From NCBI GenBank assembly GCA_945882215.1, contig CAMCWM010000003.1, positions 20,570 to 84,569 of the forward strand: DNA of 64,000 nucleotides. The letters are read 5' to 3'. Origin of the DNA: Akkermansia muciniphila. GTDB lineage: Bacteria; Verrucomicrobiota; Verrucomicrobiia; Verrucomicrobiales; Verrucomicrobiaceae. The notes under the pieces are model-generated. The model made no database searches and was not told where the DNA came from. It saw only the letters and a list, made by a program, of their open reading frames with translations. The position numbers and the translations under genes are program-made. This document shows, in pieces, positions 27,094 through 35,867 of the stretch; position 1 is the first letter of the stretch, and every line of letters starts with the position of its first letter.

Positions 27094-27951
27094 ATGCACC
27101 TCCGACCACCCAACCGTTTCGCCGCCATGGCCCTCGGCGCACTTTTCGGTGTCATCTGCCTTCCAGCCGCAGCGGAGAACAAGAGCGCCTGGCACCTGTT
27201 CAATCCCACGCCGCCCGACCAGATGCGGGAGATGAGCACGGACCGGCCTGACACGACCGAATCGGCCTACACGGTGCCTGCCGGGCACTTTCAGCTCGAA
27301 ATGAGCTTCTTCGACTACAGCCGTGATCTCAGTCCAGATCCTGCGGATTCCATACGCAACCAGGCCTGGAGCTACGGCCTGATGAACTTCAAGGTGGGTC
27401 TGTCGCACAACACGGACCTTCAGGTCATTTTCGACACCTACACCCAGGAAAGGTCCACGACCGATGAGGTCACGGACAAGCTCTCCGGATTCAGCGATGT
27501 CACACTGCGCTTCAAAATGAACATGTGGGGCAATGACGAGGGCACCACGGCCCTGGCCCTCATGCCGTATGTGAAAATCCCCACCGGCACGCGCTTGAGC
27601 AACAATGAATGGGAGGGCGGCTTGATCGTGCCGCTGGCGGTCGCGATCAATGACCGTGTGAACCTGGGATTGATGGCCGAAATGGATCTGGTGAGCGATG
27701 CGAACACGGGCGGCTACGACATCGAGTGGATGCAGACGGCCACCGTGGGCATCAGCCTCACCGAAAGGCTGGGCATGTATGTGGAACTGGTCGGCGTCGC
27801 GGGTGCCTCGACGGACTTCCGGGCGCTGCTGGACGGCGGCCTGACCTTCGCCGTCACTGACAACTTGGTGTTCGACGCCGGGGTACGCATCGGCCTGAAC
27901 CGCGCCGCCGAAGACATCGGCGTCTTCAGTGGCATGAGCTTTCGTTATTAA
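27094..27951 (+). CDS. outer-membrane beta-barrel protein of the MntR-controlled operon
   Basis: A 285-residue exported protein with a signal peptide (FAAMALGALFGVICLPAAA) and an N-terminal motif MSTDRPDTTESAYTVPAGHF typical of the transporter/MetA-pathway barrel family (PF13557-like). Alternating beta strands run through the rest (FQLEMSFFDYSRD, LGLMAEMDLVSD), ending in the aromatic SFRY expected for barrel insertion. It is the first gene of an operon with a manganese ABC importer and follows the MntR-like operators. It may be an outer-membrane channel that supplies manganese to the importer; that role is inferred from position only. Confidence 0.78.
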   Translation: MHLRPPNRFAAMALGALFGVICLPAAAENKSAWHLFNPTPPDQMREMSTDRPDTTESAYTVPAGHFQLEMSFFDYSRDLSPDPADSIRNQAWSYGLMNFKVGLSHNTDLQVIFDTYTQERSTTDEVTDKLSGFSDVTLRFKMNMWGNDEGTTALALMPYVKIPTGTRLSNNEWEGGLIVPLAVAINDRVNLGLMAEMDLVSDANTGGYDIEWMQTATVGISLTERLGMYVELVGVAGASTDFRALLDGGLTFAVTDNLVFDAGVRIGLNRAAEDIGVFSGMSFRY

Positions 27952-27977
27952 ACAAACTCCAACACCCCACAGACAGT

Positions 27978-28877
27978 ATGAAAACACTCCATCTCCTCGC
28001 GCTCCTGTGCTGCCTGCTGGTTTCCTGCGGCCCATCGGCTGAGAAAACCAAAACCGGACCGAAGCGCATTCTGACCACGTTCACCATCATCCAGGACATC
28101 GCACAGAATGTCGCGGGCACGGCGGCCATCGTGGAGTCCATCACCAAGCCGGGCGCGGAGATTCACGACTACGAACCGACGCCGCTGGACTTGGTGAAGG
28201 CACAGGACGCCGATCTCGTGCTGTGGAACGGCCTCGGGCTGGAGCGCTGGTTTGAAAAATTCCTGCAGCAGGTGAATGACGTGCCCAGCGTGGTGCTCAC
28301 CGAGGGCATCGAGCCGATGGGCATCGGCGAAGGGCCGTACAACGGCAAACCGAACCCGCATTCCTGGATGTCGCCCGCGAACGCGATCATCTATGTGGAA
28401 AACATCCGCAAAGCCTTGGTGAAAATGGACCCCGCCAATGAGGCCACCTACACGAAGAACGCCGCCGCCTACACCGCTGAACTCCGCGCCGTGGATGAAC
28501 CCGTGCGCAAGGCGCTGGAGGCCATTCCCGCGGATCAGCGCTGGCTCGTGAGCTGTGAAGGAGCCTTCTCTTATCTCACCCGCAACTACGGCATGAAGGA
28601 ACTTTATCTCTGGCCCATCAATGCCGACCAGGAAGGCACGCCGCAGCAGGTGCAGAAGGTCGTGGACACCGTGCGCTCAAACAAAATCCCGGTCGTGTTC
28701 TCGGAAAGCACCATCAGCGACAAGGCCATGTTGCAGGTGGCGAAGGAAACCGGTGCGCGCTACGGCGGCGTGCTGTATGTGGACTCGCTCACCAGCGACG
28801 ACGGTCCCGCACCGACGTATCTGAAGCTTCTGCAATACAACGCCGACACCATCGTGAAGGCGTTCGCCAATCCCTGA
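27978..28877 (+). CDS. mntA: manganese/zinc ABC transporter substrate-binding lipoprotein
   Basis: A 299-residue cluster A-I metal-binding protein that captures a divalent metal in the periplasm. The lipoprotein signal ends LLVSCG. Metal ligands of the SitA/PsaA type can be placed: His in [10 protein letters not shown], His in PNPHSWMSP, Glu in SCEGAFSYL and Asp in [10 protein letters not shown]. The stretch [14 protein letters not shown] matches Mn-type binders. There is no His-rich loop as in ZnuA, and the MntR context supports Mn2+. It lies 26 bp after the barrel gene and 2 bp before the ATPase gene. Confidence 0.9.
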   Translation: MKTLHLLALLCCLLVSCGPSAEKTKTGPKRILTTFTIIQDIAQNVAGTAAIVESITKPGAEIHDYEPTPLDLVKAQDADLVLWNGLGLERWFEKFLQQVNDVPSVVLTEGIEPMGIGEGPYNGKPNPHSWMSPANAIIYVENIRKALVKMDPANEATYTKNAAAYTAELRAVDEPVRKALEAIPADQRWLVSCEGAFSYLTRNYGMKELYLWPINADQEGTPQQVQKVVDTVRSNKIPVVFSESTISDKAMLQVAKETGARYGGVLYVDSLTSDDGPAPTYLKLLQYNADTIVKAFANP

Positions 28878-28879
28878 CA

Positions 28880-29788
28880 ATGCACGACACAGCCCCGCCG
28901 CTCTCCATTGAAGTCGCCGATGTCACCGTGGCGTACACCAACGGTCACATCGCGCTGCGGGACGCCTCCTTCTCACTCGGAGCGGGCACGATCTGCGCGC
29001 TCGTCGGCGTCAATGGCAGCGGCAAGAGCACCTTGTTTAAAGCCATCATGGGCTTCCTGCGCCCGGCGAAAGGCAGTGTGAGCATTGCTGGGCTCACAGT
29101 CGAAGCATCGAGAAAGCGCAAGCTCGTCGCCTATGTGCCGCAGAGCGAGGAGGTGGACTGGACCTTCCCTGTCAGCGTCTGGGACGTGGTGATGATGGGG
29201 CGCTACGGCCACATGAACTTCATGCGCATCCCGCGTGCCGAGGACAAACGCATCGCCCAGGAATGCTTGGAACGCGTGGGCATGGCAGACTTCAAAGACC
29301 GTCAGATCGGTGAACTCTCCGGCGGACAAAAGAAGCGCGTCTTTCTAGCCCGTGCCCTGGCGCAACGCGGCCGCATCATGCTGCTGGACGAGCCGTTCAC
29401 CGGCGTGGATGTGCAGACCGAGTCCGCCATCATCGAGCTGCTGCGTGCCTTGCGTGAGGAAGGCCACATCATCCTCGTTTCAACCCATAACCTCGGCAGC
29501 GTGCCGGAGTTTTGCGACCAGGTCGTGCTCGTGAACCGCACCGTGCTCGCCTTCGGTCCCACCGAGCAGGTGTTCACCGAAGACAACCTTTCCAGGGCCT
29601 TCGGCGGCGTGCTGCGTCAGTTCCACTTCGAGCAATCGACCATCCAGGAACACGACGGACGCACTGTGAAGCTGCTTACTGACGACGAACGTCCGCTGGT
29701 CTTCGGCAAAGACGGACATTTGGAGTACACGGATCGCCACGGCAGGGAGAAACTGGTGAAGGAGCGGGAGAAGGAGGTGGGGGAGTGA
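28880..29788 (+). CDS. mntB: manganese ABC transporter ATP-binding protein
   Basis: A 302-residue ABC ATPase that powers import. Walker A is GVNGSGKST near residue 45, the Q-loop region is [20 protein letters not shown], the signature is LSGGQKKR near 150 and Walker B is IMLLDEPF near 170, followed by [13 protein letters not shown] (H-loop). The [10 protein letters not shown] segment is typical of metal-type (SitB/MntB) ATPases. After residue 240 it carries a C-terminal extension of about 55 charged residues. It is followed by about 110 bp of repeat-rich spacer before the first permease. Confidence 0.93.
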   Translation: MHDTAPPLSIEVADVTVAYTNGHIALRDASFSLGAGTICALVGVNGSGKSTLFKAIMGFLRPAKGSVSIAGLTVEASRKRKLVAYVPQSEEVDWTFPVSVWDVVMMGRYGHMNFMRIPRAEDKRIAQECLERVGMADFKDRQIGELSGGQKKRVFLARALAQRGRIMLLDEPFTGVDVQTESAIIELLRALREEGHIILVSTHNLGSVPEFCDQVVLVNRTVLAFGPTEQVFTEDNLSRAFGGVLRQFHFEQSTIQEHDGRTVKLLTDDERPLVFGKDGHLEYTDRHGREKLVKEREKEVGE

Positions 29789-29885
29789 GAAATGACGAAT
29801 GCAGAATGCAGAATGCCGAATTTCTGAGGCAGGCATCTTCACGCCGTCATTCATTCGTCATTCGCCATTCGTCATTCGTCATTCC
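29789..29885. repeat. low-complexity inverted repeat inside the transporter operon
   Basis: The left part repeats GAATGCAGAATGC and the right part repeats CATTCGTCATTCG words, so that each is roughly the reverse complement of the other. The element separates the ATPase gene from the first permease gene and could form a long hairpin in the mRNA. A similar word cluster lies at 35796-35831. Confidence 0.65.
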
Positions 29886-29897
29886 AAGGAGGTTCGC

Positions 29898-30749
29898 ATG
29901 TCCAGCCTCCTGACACCCTTTGAATACGAATACATGCTCAAGGCCATCGTCGTGAGCGGCCTCATCGGCGGCGTATGCGCGTTTTTGTCGTGTTTCATCA
30001 CGCTGAAAGGCTGGTCGCTGATGGGCGATGCACTGTCTCATGCGGTGGTGCCCGGTGTGTCGCTGGCGTGGTTGCTGGGTCTGCCGTTTTCCGTCGGAGC
30101 CTTCGTCGCGGGCATTTTGGCGGCGCTGAGCATGGGCTGGGTGAAGAACCATTCACGTCTGCGCGAAGACGCGGTGATCGGCGTGGTCTTCACCAGTTTC
30201 TTCGCCCTCGGCCTTCTCCTGCTCTCGCTGTTTCCGAGCAATCTCAACCTGCGCACCATCATCTTTGGCAACATCCTTGCCATCTCGGACCCCGACATCC
30301 TCCAGGTGCTCATCATCTCCGCGCTGTCCATCCTCGTGCTCAGCCTGAAGTGGCGTGACCTGCTGCTCTACTGCTTCGATGAAAGCCACGCGCGCAGCCT
30401 CGGCCTGAACACGCGTTTCCTGCACTTCCTGCTGCTCGCGTTGCTCTCCGCCACAGCCGTCGCGGCCTTGCAGACGGTGGGCGCATGCCTTGTCGTGGCG
30501 ATGCTCGTCACGCCGGGTGCCACGGCGTATCTGCTGACGGATCGCTTTGGCAAAATGCTCGTCATCGCCACCGTCACCGGTGTGGTGTGTGGTGTGGTGG
30601 GCGCGTATGTCAGCTACTTCCTGAACGGCTCCACCGGCGGCTGCATCGTGGTTTTACAAACACTCGTCTTCCTCGTCGCTCTCGTGCTCGCACCGAAGCA
30701 CGGCCTCCTCGCCGCACGCACTCAGCGTCGCGCCGCCGCCATGTCATGA
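29898..30749 (+). CDS. mntC: manganese ABC transporter permease 1
   Basis: A 283-residue inner-membrane permease of the ABC-3 family (ZnuB/SitC/MntC) with about eight transmembrane segments. Family motifs include LSCFITLKGWSLMGDALSHA near the N-terminus and GACLVVAMLVTPGATAYLL. The start was moved to ATG 29898, which has a strong AAGGAGG ribosome site 6 bp upstream; the upstream frame lies in repeat DNA. The stop overlaps the start of permease 2 (ATGA at 30746-30749). The two permeases are similar to each other and probably act as a heterodimer. Confidence 0.92.
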   Translation: MSSLLTPFEYEYMLKAIVVSGLIGGVCAFLSCFITLKGWSLMGDALSHAVVPGVSLAWLLGLPFSVGAFVAGILAALSMGWVKNHSRLREDAVIGVVFTSFFALGLLLLSLFPSNLNLRTIIFGNILAISDPDILQVLIISALSILVLSLKWRDLLLYCFDESHARSLGLNTRFLHFLLLALLSATAVAALQTVGACLVVAMLVTPGATAYLLTDRFGKMLVIATVTGVVCGVVGAYVSYFLNGSTGGCIVVLQTLVFLVALVLAPKHGLLAARTQRRAAAMS

Positions 30750-31579
30750 ACCTTCTCACCCCCTTTCAATACGGCTTCATGCAGGAAGCGCTGCTCGTCG
30801 GCGCTCTCGTCGGGGCTGTGTGCGCGGTGCTCTCCTGCTATCTCGTTTTGAAGGGCTGGTCGCTCATGGGCGATGCCATCTCCCATGCCGTGCTACCCGG
30901 TGTGGTCGGTGCTTACATGCTCGGTCTGCCACTGGCCGTGGGTGCGTTTGCTTCCGGACTGTTTTGCGCCACGGCCACGGGCTGGATCAAATCCAACACG
31001 CGCATCAAAGAAGACACGGTCATGGGCATCGTCTTCACCGGACTGTTCGCCTTTGGACTCGTGCTCTTCACCAAAGTGGAGACCGAGGCGCATCTTAACC
31101 ACATCCTGTTCGGCAACATCCTCGGTATCGAGCGTGCTGACATGATCCAGACCATCACGGCCTCAGTGCTGACTCTGGTGGTCATCCTGTTCATGCGCAA
31201 AGACCTGCTGCTGTTCTGCTTCGACGCCGCGCATGCCCGCGCCATCGGCCTGAACACCAACCTGCTCTACTACGTGCTCCTGGGCCTGCTGGCGGCCACT
31301 ATCGTTGCCTCGCTCCAGGCCGTCGGCATCATCCTGGTCGTGGCCATGCTCATCACCCCCGGCTGCACCGCTCGATTGCTCACGGATCGCTTCGACCACA
31401 TGCTGCTCATCGCCGCCGGCTCCTCCGTGCTGGCAAGCTGCCTCGGTGTTTACGTCAGCTTCTTCATCAACGGCGCCACCGGCGCCTGCATCGTCCTCGC
31501 GCAAGCCTCATTGTTCGCCCTCGCCTTTGTCTTCGGCCCCAAGCACGGCCTGATCGCAGCCCGCAGACGGGTGGCCTGA
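30746..31579 (+). CDS. mntD: manganese ABC transporter permease 2
   Basis: A 277-residue ABC-3 family permease, paralogous to the preceding one: LSCYLVLKGWSLMGDAISHA and GIILVVAMLITPGCTARLL correspond segment for segment. The start ATG overlaps the previous stop, so translation is coupled. Two-permease arrangements are known for SitCD and MntCD systems. The last 57 bases (31523-31579) recur with mostly silent changes at 35705-35761, after the next gene. Confidence 0.92.
   Translation: MNLLTPFQYGFMQEALLVGALVGAVCAVLSCYLVLKGWSLMGDAISHAVLPGVVGAYMLGLPLAVGAFASGLFCATATGWIKSNTRIKEDTVMGIVFTGLFAFGLVLFTKVETEAHLNHILFGNILGIERADMIQTITASVLTLVVILFMRKDLLLFCFDAAHARAIGLNTNLLYYVLLGLLAATIVASLQAVGIILVVAMLITPGCTARLLTDRFDHMLLIAAGSSVLASCLGVYVSFFINGATGACIVLAQASLFALAFVFGPKHGLIAARRRVA
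31523..31579 (+). repeat. 3' end of permease 2, first of two copies
   Basis: Encodes FVFGPKHGLIAARRRVA and the stop. It pairs with 35705-35761 (same frame, FILGPKHGLIAARRRVA and stop). By eye about seven of 57 bases differ, most of them silent. Confidence 0.8.
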
Positions 31580-31648
31580 GGACTTCGGCCGTCTTTGCCG
31601 CCTTTTCGATTGCCAGAAACACGCGCCGTGCCCTAAAAGCATGCGCGT

Positions 31649-34600
31649 ATGATTTTTCACACACTCGCGGACGCCAGTTCGGACGCCTACCGGTCAGGAC
31701 AAGTCGTTGGAATTTTCATCATCGTGCTTCCCACGCTGATTGGCATCGTCAAATGCCTCAGCCTGCTCAAGCGCCCGACCACCAGCAAACTCTGCGTCAT
31801 CGCGCTGACGCTCATGCTGACCGGCTGGCTCACTGCGGCCCTCGGCCAAGGTGTGGGCATTTTTGTACCTGCCTTGGCGGTAGTCGCGCAAACCATCGCA
31901 GGACTCATTGCGATGGTCTTGTTTCTCGCTGCCTTCGTGCTCGCGATTGTCGGCCTGGCCTGCTATGACCGCACCCGTCTCACACAAGGGCGTGCCCAGG
32001 CCGTCTGGACGCTGGTCATCGGCGGCATTTTTCTGGTGATTGCCGTTGCTGGAGCCGTGATGGCAGTCCGCACGCAGATTCTTGCTGAGGAACTCGCGGC
32101 CCAGAATTCACCGGACAAAACCGTCGCCAGCGAGGAGTTCAACTGCTCGCTGACCTGCCCGCCTCGCTGGGTGAAGATGAACGCCACCTCGCTCAACAAG
32201 CTCGCCTGCATCGCCTTCCGTCGTTCCGCGCCCGAGGGCTACGCCATGGTGCTCGGCGAGCATCTGGACTCAGACATTGCCATCGAGGATCTGATGGACG
32301 CTGTGAAGGCGAACCTCGCCGCCGCCGCAACCAGCGTTGAGGATGACAAGACGGAAAAGCTCACCCTCAACGGGATCGACTTCATGCGTCGCACATGCAT
32401 CGTGCGCACGGCGGAATCGCTGGGCATTCCGATGTATTTTGATCAATGGGTCACGACACGCCCTGGCTTTTCCTGGCAGATCACCTGCTGGGGACCGTCC
32501 GCCGGCCGGGAACGGCTCGCGCCGGAGTTCCGCACGTTGATGGAATCGTTCAAGGTGCTCGACGAAAAACGCATCGGTTCGCCCAGTGCGGTCATTGCGA
32601 ATGTGACGCGGCCCGCCTGGGGTTACCGCACGCAGCTTCCAGTCAACGACTGGAAACAATGGCCCGCCCACGGGCAGGCGCTCGCCGATTTCGCCGCGTT
32701 GCGCCCGTTGGAGGCACTGCTGGTCATTCCCGTCGATCTTGGCGAGCAAGCCCCGGACCTCGACTCTGTCGCCACCGCTTTGCTGGATCGCCTGGACATT
32801 CCCTATCCTTCTGATGAAGGCTGGGTCGCCAAACCCTGGCCTTGCGCCTGGGGTGACGGGTTGGAAATCACAGGCAGCCGAACCGTTGACGATGCCGAGT
32901 ACGACTATGTCCTGCGTGTGGCCGTGAAAGATCGTTTGGCCCACCTGCACGCCGGCTGGGCGACAAAAAAGAAAGGCGATCTCGCCAGCGTCCGGGCTGC
33001 GCTTGATGCCATCGAGCTGCTGCCGCCCCAGGGCCAGCCGCCCGCGCTACAGTCATCCCAGCGGCAGGATGCTGGACTCTTCTTCAATGACCTCGGTATC
33101 GCTCTCTACCAGCGTGACCAGTTCAAGGAAGCCGTGTCGTGGTTCAAACGCGGCTTTGAGCAGACCTCCAAGGACGCCGCCATTCTCGGCAACGTCGCCG
33201 ACGCCATGGAGCAGGCCGGGCAGTTCAAGGAGGCGCTGCAATTTCTCACACCGCACCTGCCGGCCTTTCCCAAGAGTCCCACCCTGCACCTGCGCCACGC
33301 TTACATTCTCTCAGGCAACAACGACGACGATGCCGCCAACACCGCCTTCCAGCAGCCCGTCAGCACCGGTCTCAAAGATGAAAACAAAGCCCTCGAATGG
33401 CTCCAGCACCTCAATACGAAGGAAAAGTACCAGCTTGCGATGCTGGCCGCAGAAGCGTGGATGAAAAAGTCTCCCAGCGTTACCTCCCGCCGCTGGCATG
33501 CACAAACCGTCGTCTCCGCTGGTGATGAAAAACGCGGCATCCAGTTGTTCGAAGAACTCGCCGCTGAATTCCCCGACGACCGCCGCGTCAGCTACGACCT
33601 CGGCGAAGCGCTCAACGACGCCGACGAGCATGCGCGTGCCGCCGCCGTGGCTGAAAAACTCCTCGCAGATGGCAAAGAGGCGCCACGCGCCCTCATGATC
33701 CTCGGCTGGAGCCAGATGGGGCGGAAATGGTACCGCGAAGCCAAGCTCACCTTTGAAAAAGTCGCCAAGAAAGACCCCGACAACGAAACCGTGCAGGACG
33801 CCGTGCGCCGCGCCTCCGCCATGCTCGGCCAAGGCAACAACTCTGACATCAAAACGCCCGTCGAAGCCGTCTCCCTGCCCGCTGCCGTCCAGCAGGCGCT
33901 CACGGCGCATCCCGCCGCCAAAGATTACGGCAAAGACCAGCCCTATGCATGGTTGCTCACCGCCAAGGGCTATCACTTCGATCCCGCCAAACCCATGCGC
34001 CGCACCTGGCACCGCAAGGCGCGCATCTACACCACCGAAGGCGCCAATGACCTCAGCAGCATCGAGTTTACCTTTGACCCTCTGAGCGAGCGCATCTTCA
34101 TCAACCGCGTCGAGGTGCGCGATGAGAACGGCAAAATCATCGGTTCCGCGCCCGGTGACGCCTATGTGATGGACATCAACAATGGCAGCGCCTCTCACCG
34201 CAAGAAGCTCCATTTCCAGATTCCCGGCCTGCGCCCCGGCTGCACCGTCGAATATCAGGTGAGCATTGAGGATTTCGGCAAAACCGAGGAGTTCACCTTT
34301 GAACGAAAGCTCTTTGGCGACAGCGCGGCGGACATCGTCTTCGTCACAGGTGACATCGACAAAGTACAAACCGCCAGCGCACGAACCGCAACGCTGCAAA
34401 CCGTGCGGGAGAAAAACCTGCTCGCCTGGATGGGCTTCAACCTGCCCTTCGACCCCGACGAACCTATGAGCGGATTCTATGAAGACCGCGTTCCCGGGGT
34501 GTGCCTCGGCGGCATGGAGGGCACCTGGGCTGAGATCGGCGAAAAGTTTCTCAAAGACCTTCAGGAACGCTTCCAGCCGGAGTCCCAAGTCACCGCGCTC

Positions 34601-35686
34601 GCCACGCAGCTCACCAGCGGCATGAAAACGCCGCGCGAAAAAATCGCCGTCCTAGCTGGCCATGTGCAGAAAGAGATCAGCTACACCGCCATCGAGTTCG
34701 GCACTCGCGCGCGCCGTCCAAACCCCGCCGCCCAGACGCTTCAGCAGCAGTATGGCGACTGTAAAGACCAGGCGCTGCTCCTGCATCAGCTTCTCACTGC
34801 CGCAGGCGTCGAAAGCCATCTCGCCCTGGTGAACACCAACTGGCGCACCCAGCCCGCGCTGCCCACACTCGACCAGTTCAACCACATGGTGGTGCATGTC
34901 CCCTCCCTCGGTTCCGGATGGTTGATCGACACCACCAACAAAAACCTCCCCTCTGACGCCTGGCATGCCGACGACCTGTGGCATTCGCACGCCCTGATCC
35001 TGCAGCCCGGCAAGGTGCGTCTCGACGCGCCGCAGGCAGAACCTGCGGCGGACAGTTGCCGTGTGGCCTGCCGCCGCATCATCCGCCCGGAAGGTGATGC
35101 GTGGCATGTCGAAGAAACGCTCACCCTGCACGGCTACTACGCTGCCGGGATGCGCAGCGCCTTCACCGGCCTGGATGCCGCCGCGCAGTTGCGCAAGGCA
35201 CAGAGCATTCTCGAAAAAAATGCGCGCGTGCAGGTGCACAGCTTCACCTTCGACACTCTCGCCAGCAATGCCGACCCAGCCCGCCTTACAATCACCTACG
35301 ATGTGCCAGGCCGCTTGCATGATGAAGGGGGTCTTCACCGGGCCGTACTGCCCGCCCTATGGGAAAACGACTATCTCGTCACCACTTTCGTCAAAGCACG
35401 CCAGACGCCTTTCCTTGTGCGTTATCCATTCCGCTTTCGCTCGGAAGTCATTGTTGAAAACATCCAGGGCATCACCCCCGCCTCCGCACAAGCCCTGAAC
35501 CAGTCTGCCGCCGGCTCTCACACACGATGGCAGCTCAGCACCGCCGCTGACAGCAAAACCACCACCATCCGTTTTGAGTTTGATTCCACTCCCGGCGCGC
35601 ATCCCCCTGCCAGCTACCAAAAATGGCATAACGAATGGAATGCCGCCCTCAAGGCGTGGGATCGACCACTGGTCTGGAAACCGTAG
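31649..35686 (+). CDS. giant membrane protein: TPR, DUF3857 and transglutaminase-like
   Basis: A 1345-residue protein. The N-terminus has about four membrane segments (residues about 10-135: VGIFIIVLPTLIGIVKCL, LMLTGWLTAALGQG, IAGLIAMVLFLAAFVLAIVG, LVIGGIFLVIAVAGAVMAV). Tetratricopeptide repeats follow at about 460-730 (NDLGIALYQRDQFKEAVSWF, then KEALQFLTPHL). A DUF3857 domain lies at about 780-930 (RKARIYTTEGANDLSSIEF). A transglutaminase-like domain around 1000-1110 has a candidate triad: Cys in YGDCKDQALLLHQL near 1037, His in FNHMVVHVP and Asp in WLIDTT. A final beta domain is FRSEVIVENIQGITP. Substrate and role are unknown. The gene is bracketed by two copies of the permease 3' end, which suggests insertion. 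Confidence 0.85.
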   Translation: MIFHTLADASSDAYRSGQVVGIFIIVLPTLIGIVKCLSLLKRPTTSKLCVIALTLMLTGWLTAALGQGVGIFVPALAVVAQTIAGLIAMVLFLAAFVLAIVGLACYDRTRLTQGRAQAVWTLVIGGIFLVIAVAGAVMAVRTQILAEELAAQNSPDKTVASEEFNCSLTCPPRWVKMNATSLNKLACIAFRRSAPEGYAMVLGEHLDSDIAIEDLMDAVKANLAAAATSVEDDKTEKLTLNGIDFMRRTCIVRTAESLGIPMYFDQWVTTRPGFSWQITCWGPSAGRERLAPEFRTLMESFKVLDEKRIGSPSAVIANVTRPAWGYRTQLPVNDWKQWPAHGQALADFAALRPLEALLVIPVDLGEQAPDLDSVATALLDRLDIPYPSDEGWVAKPWPCAWGDGLEITGSRTVDDAEYDYVLRVAVKDRLAHLHAGWATKKKGDLASVRAALDAIELLPPQGQPPALQSSQRQDAGLFFNDLGIALYQRDQFKEAVSWFKRGFEQTSKDAAILGNVADAMEQAGQFKEALQFLTPHLPAFPKSPTLHLRHAYILSGNNDDDAANTAFQQPVSTGLKDENKALEWLQHLNTKEKYQLAMLAAEAWMKKSPSVTSRRWHAQTVVSAGDEKRGIQLFEELAAEFPDDRRVSYDLGEALNDADEHARAAAVAEKLLADGKEAPRALMILGWSQMGRKWYREAKLTFEKVAKKDPDNETVQDAVRRASAMLGQGNNSDIKTPVEAVSLPAAVQQALTAHPAAKDYGKDQPYAWLLTAKGYHFDPAKPMRRTWHRKARIYTTEGANDLSSIEFTFDPLSERIFINRVEVRDENGKIIGSAPGDAYVMDINNGSASHRKKLHFQIPGLRPGCTVEYQVSIEDFGKTEEFTFERKLFGDSAADIVFVTGDIDKVQTASARTATLQTVREKNLLAWMGFNLPFDPDEPMSGFYEDRVPGVCLGGMEGTWAEIGEKFLKDLQERFQPESQVTALATQLTSGMKTPREKIAVLAGHVQKEISYTAIEFGTRARRPNPAAQTLQQQYGDCKDQALLLHQLLTAAGVESHLALVNTNWRTQPALPTLDQFNHMVVHVPSLGSGWLIDTTNKNLPSDAWHADDLWHSHALILQPGKVRLDAPQAEPAADSCRVACRRIIRPEGDAWHVEETLTLHGYYAAGMRSAFTGLDAAAQLRKAQSILEKNARVQVHSFTFDTLASNADPARLTITYDVPGRLHDEGGLHRAVLPALWENDYLVTTFVKARQTPFLVRYPFRFRSEVIVENIQGITPASAQALNQSAAGSHTRWQLSTAADSKTTTIRFEFDSTPGAHPPASYQKWHNEWNAALKAWDRPLVWKP

Positions 35687-35704
35687 GCTCGTGCATGCAC
35701 GCAG

Positions 35705-35761
35705 GCATTTATCCTTGGCCCCAAGCACGGGCTGATTGCAGCCCGCAGACGGGTGGCTTGA
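35705..35761 (+). pseudogene. remnant 3' end of a manganese permease gene, second copy
   Basis: In frame this reads FILGPKHGLIAARRRVA and stop, matching the end of the permease at 31523-31579. Differences are mostly synonymous, so it looks like the tail of a related allele rather than a simple duplicate. It has no start and is cut off upstream at about 35704. Confidence 0.8.
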
Positions 35762-35795
35762 ACCGTGACGCGGGAAAAGGACTGGAAGCCCGCCT

Positions 35796-35831
35796 CTCAT
35801 TCGGCATTCGACATTCCGCATTCGTCATTCA
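35796..35831. repeat. CATTCG-word repeat
   Basis: Contains TCATTCGGCATTCGACATTC followed by CGCATTCGTCATTC words, the same type as the right half of the element at 29789-29885. It lies upstream of trpS. Confidence 0.5.
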
Positions 35832-35867
35832 AACTCCGCCTCCATCTTCAAGCCTCTTCCCCCGACC

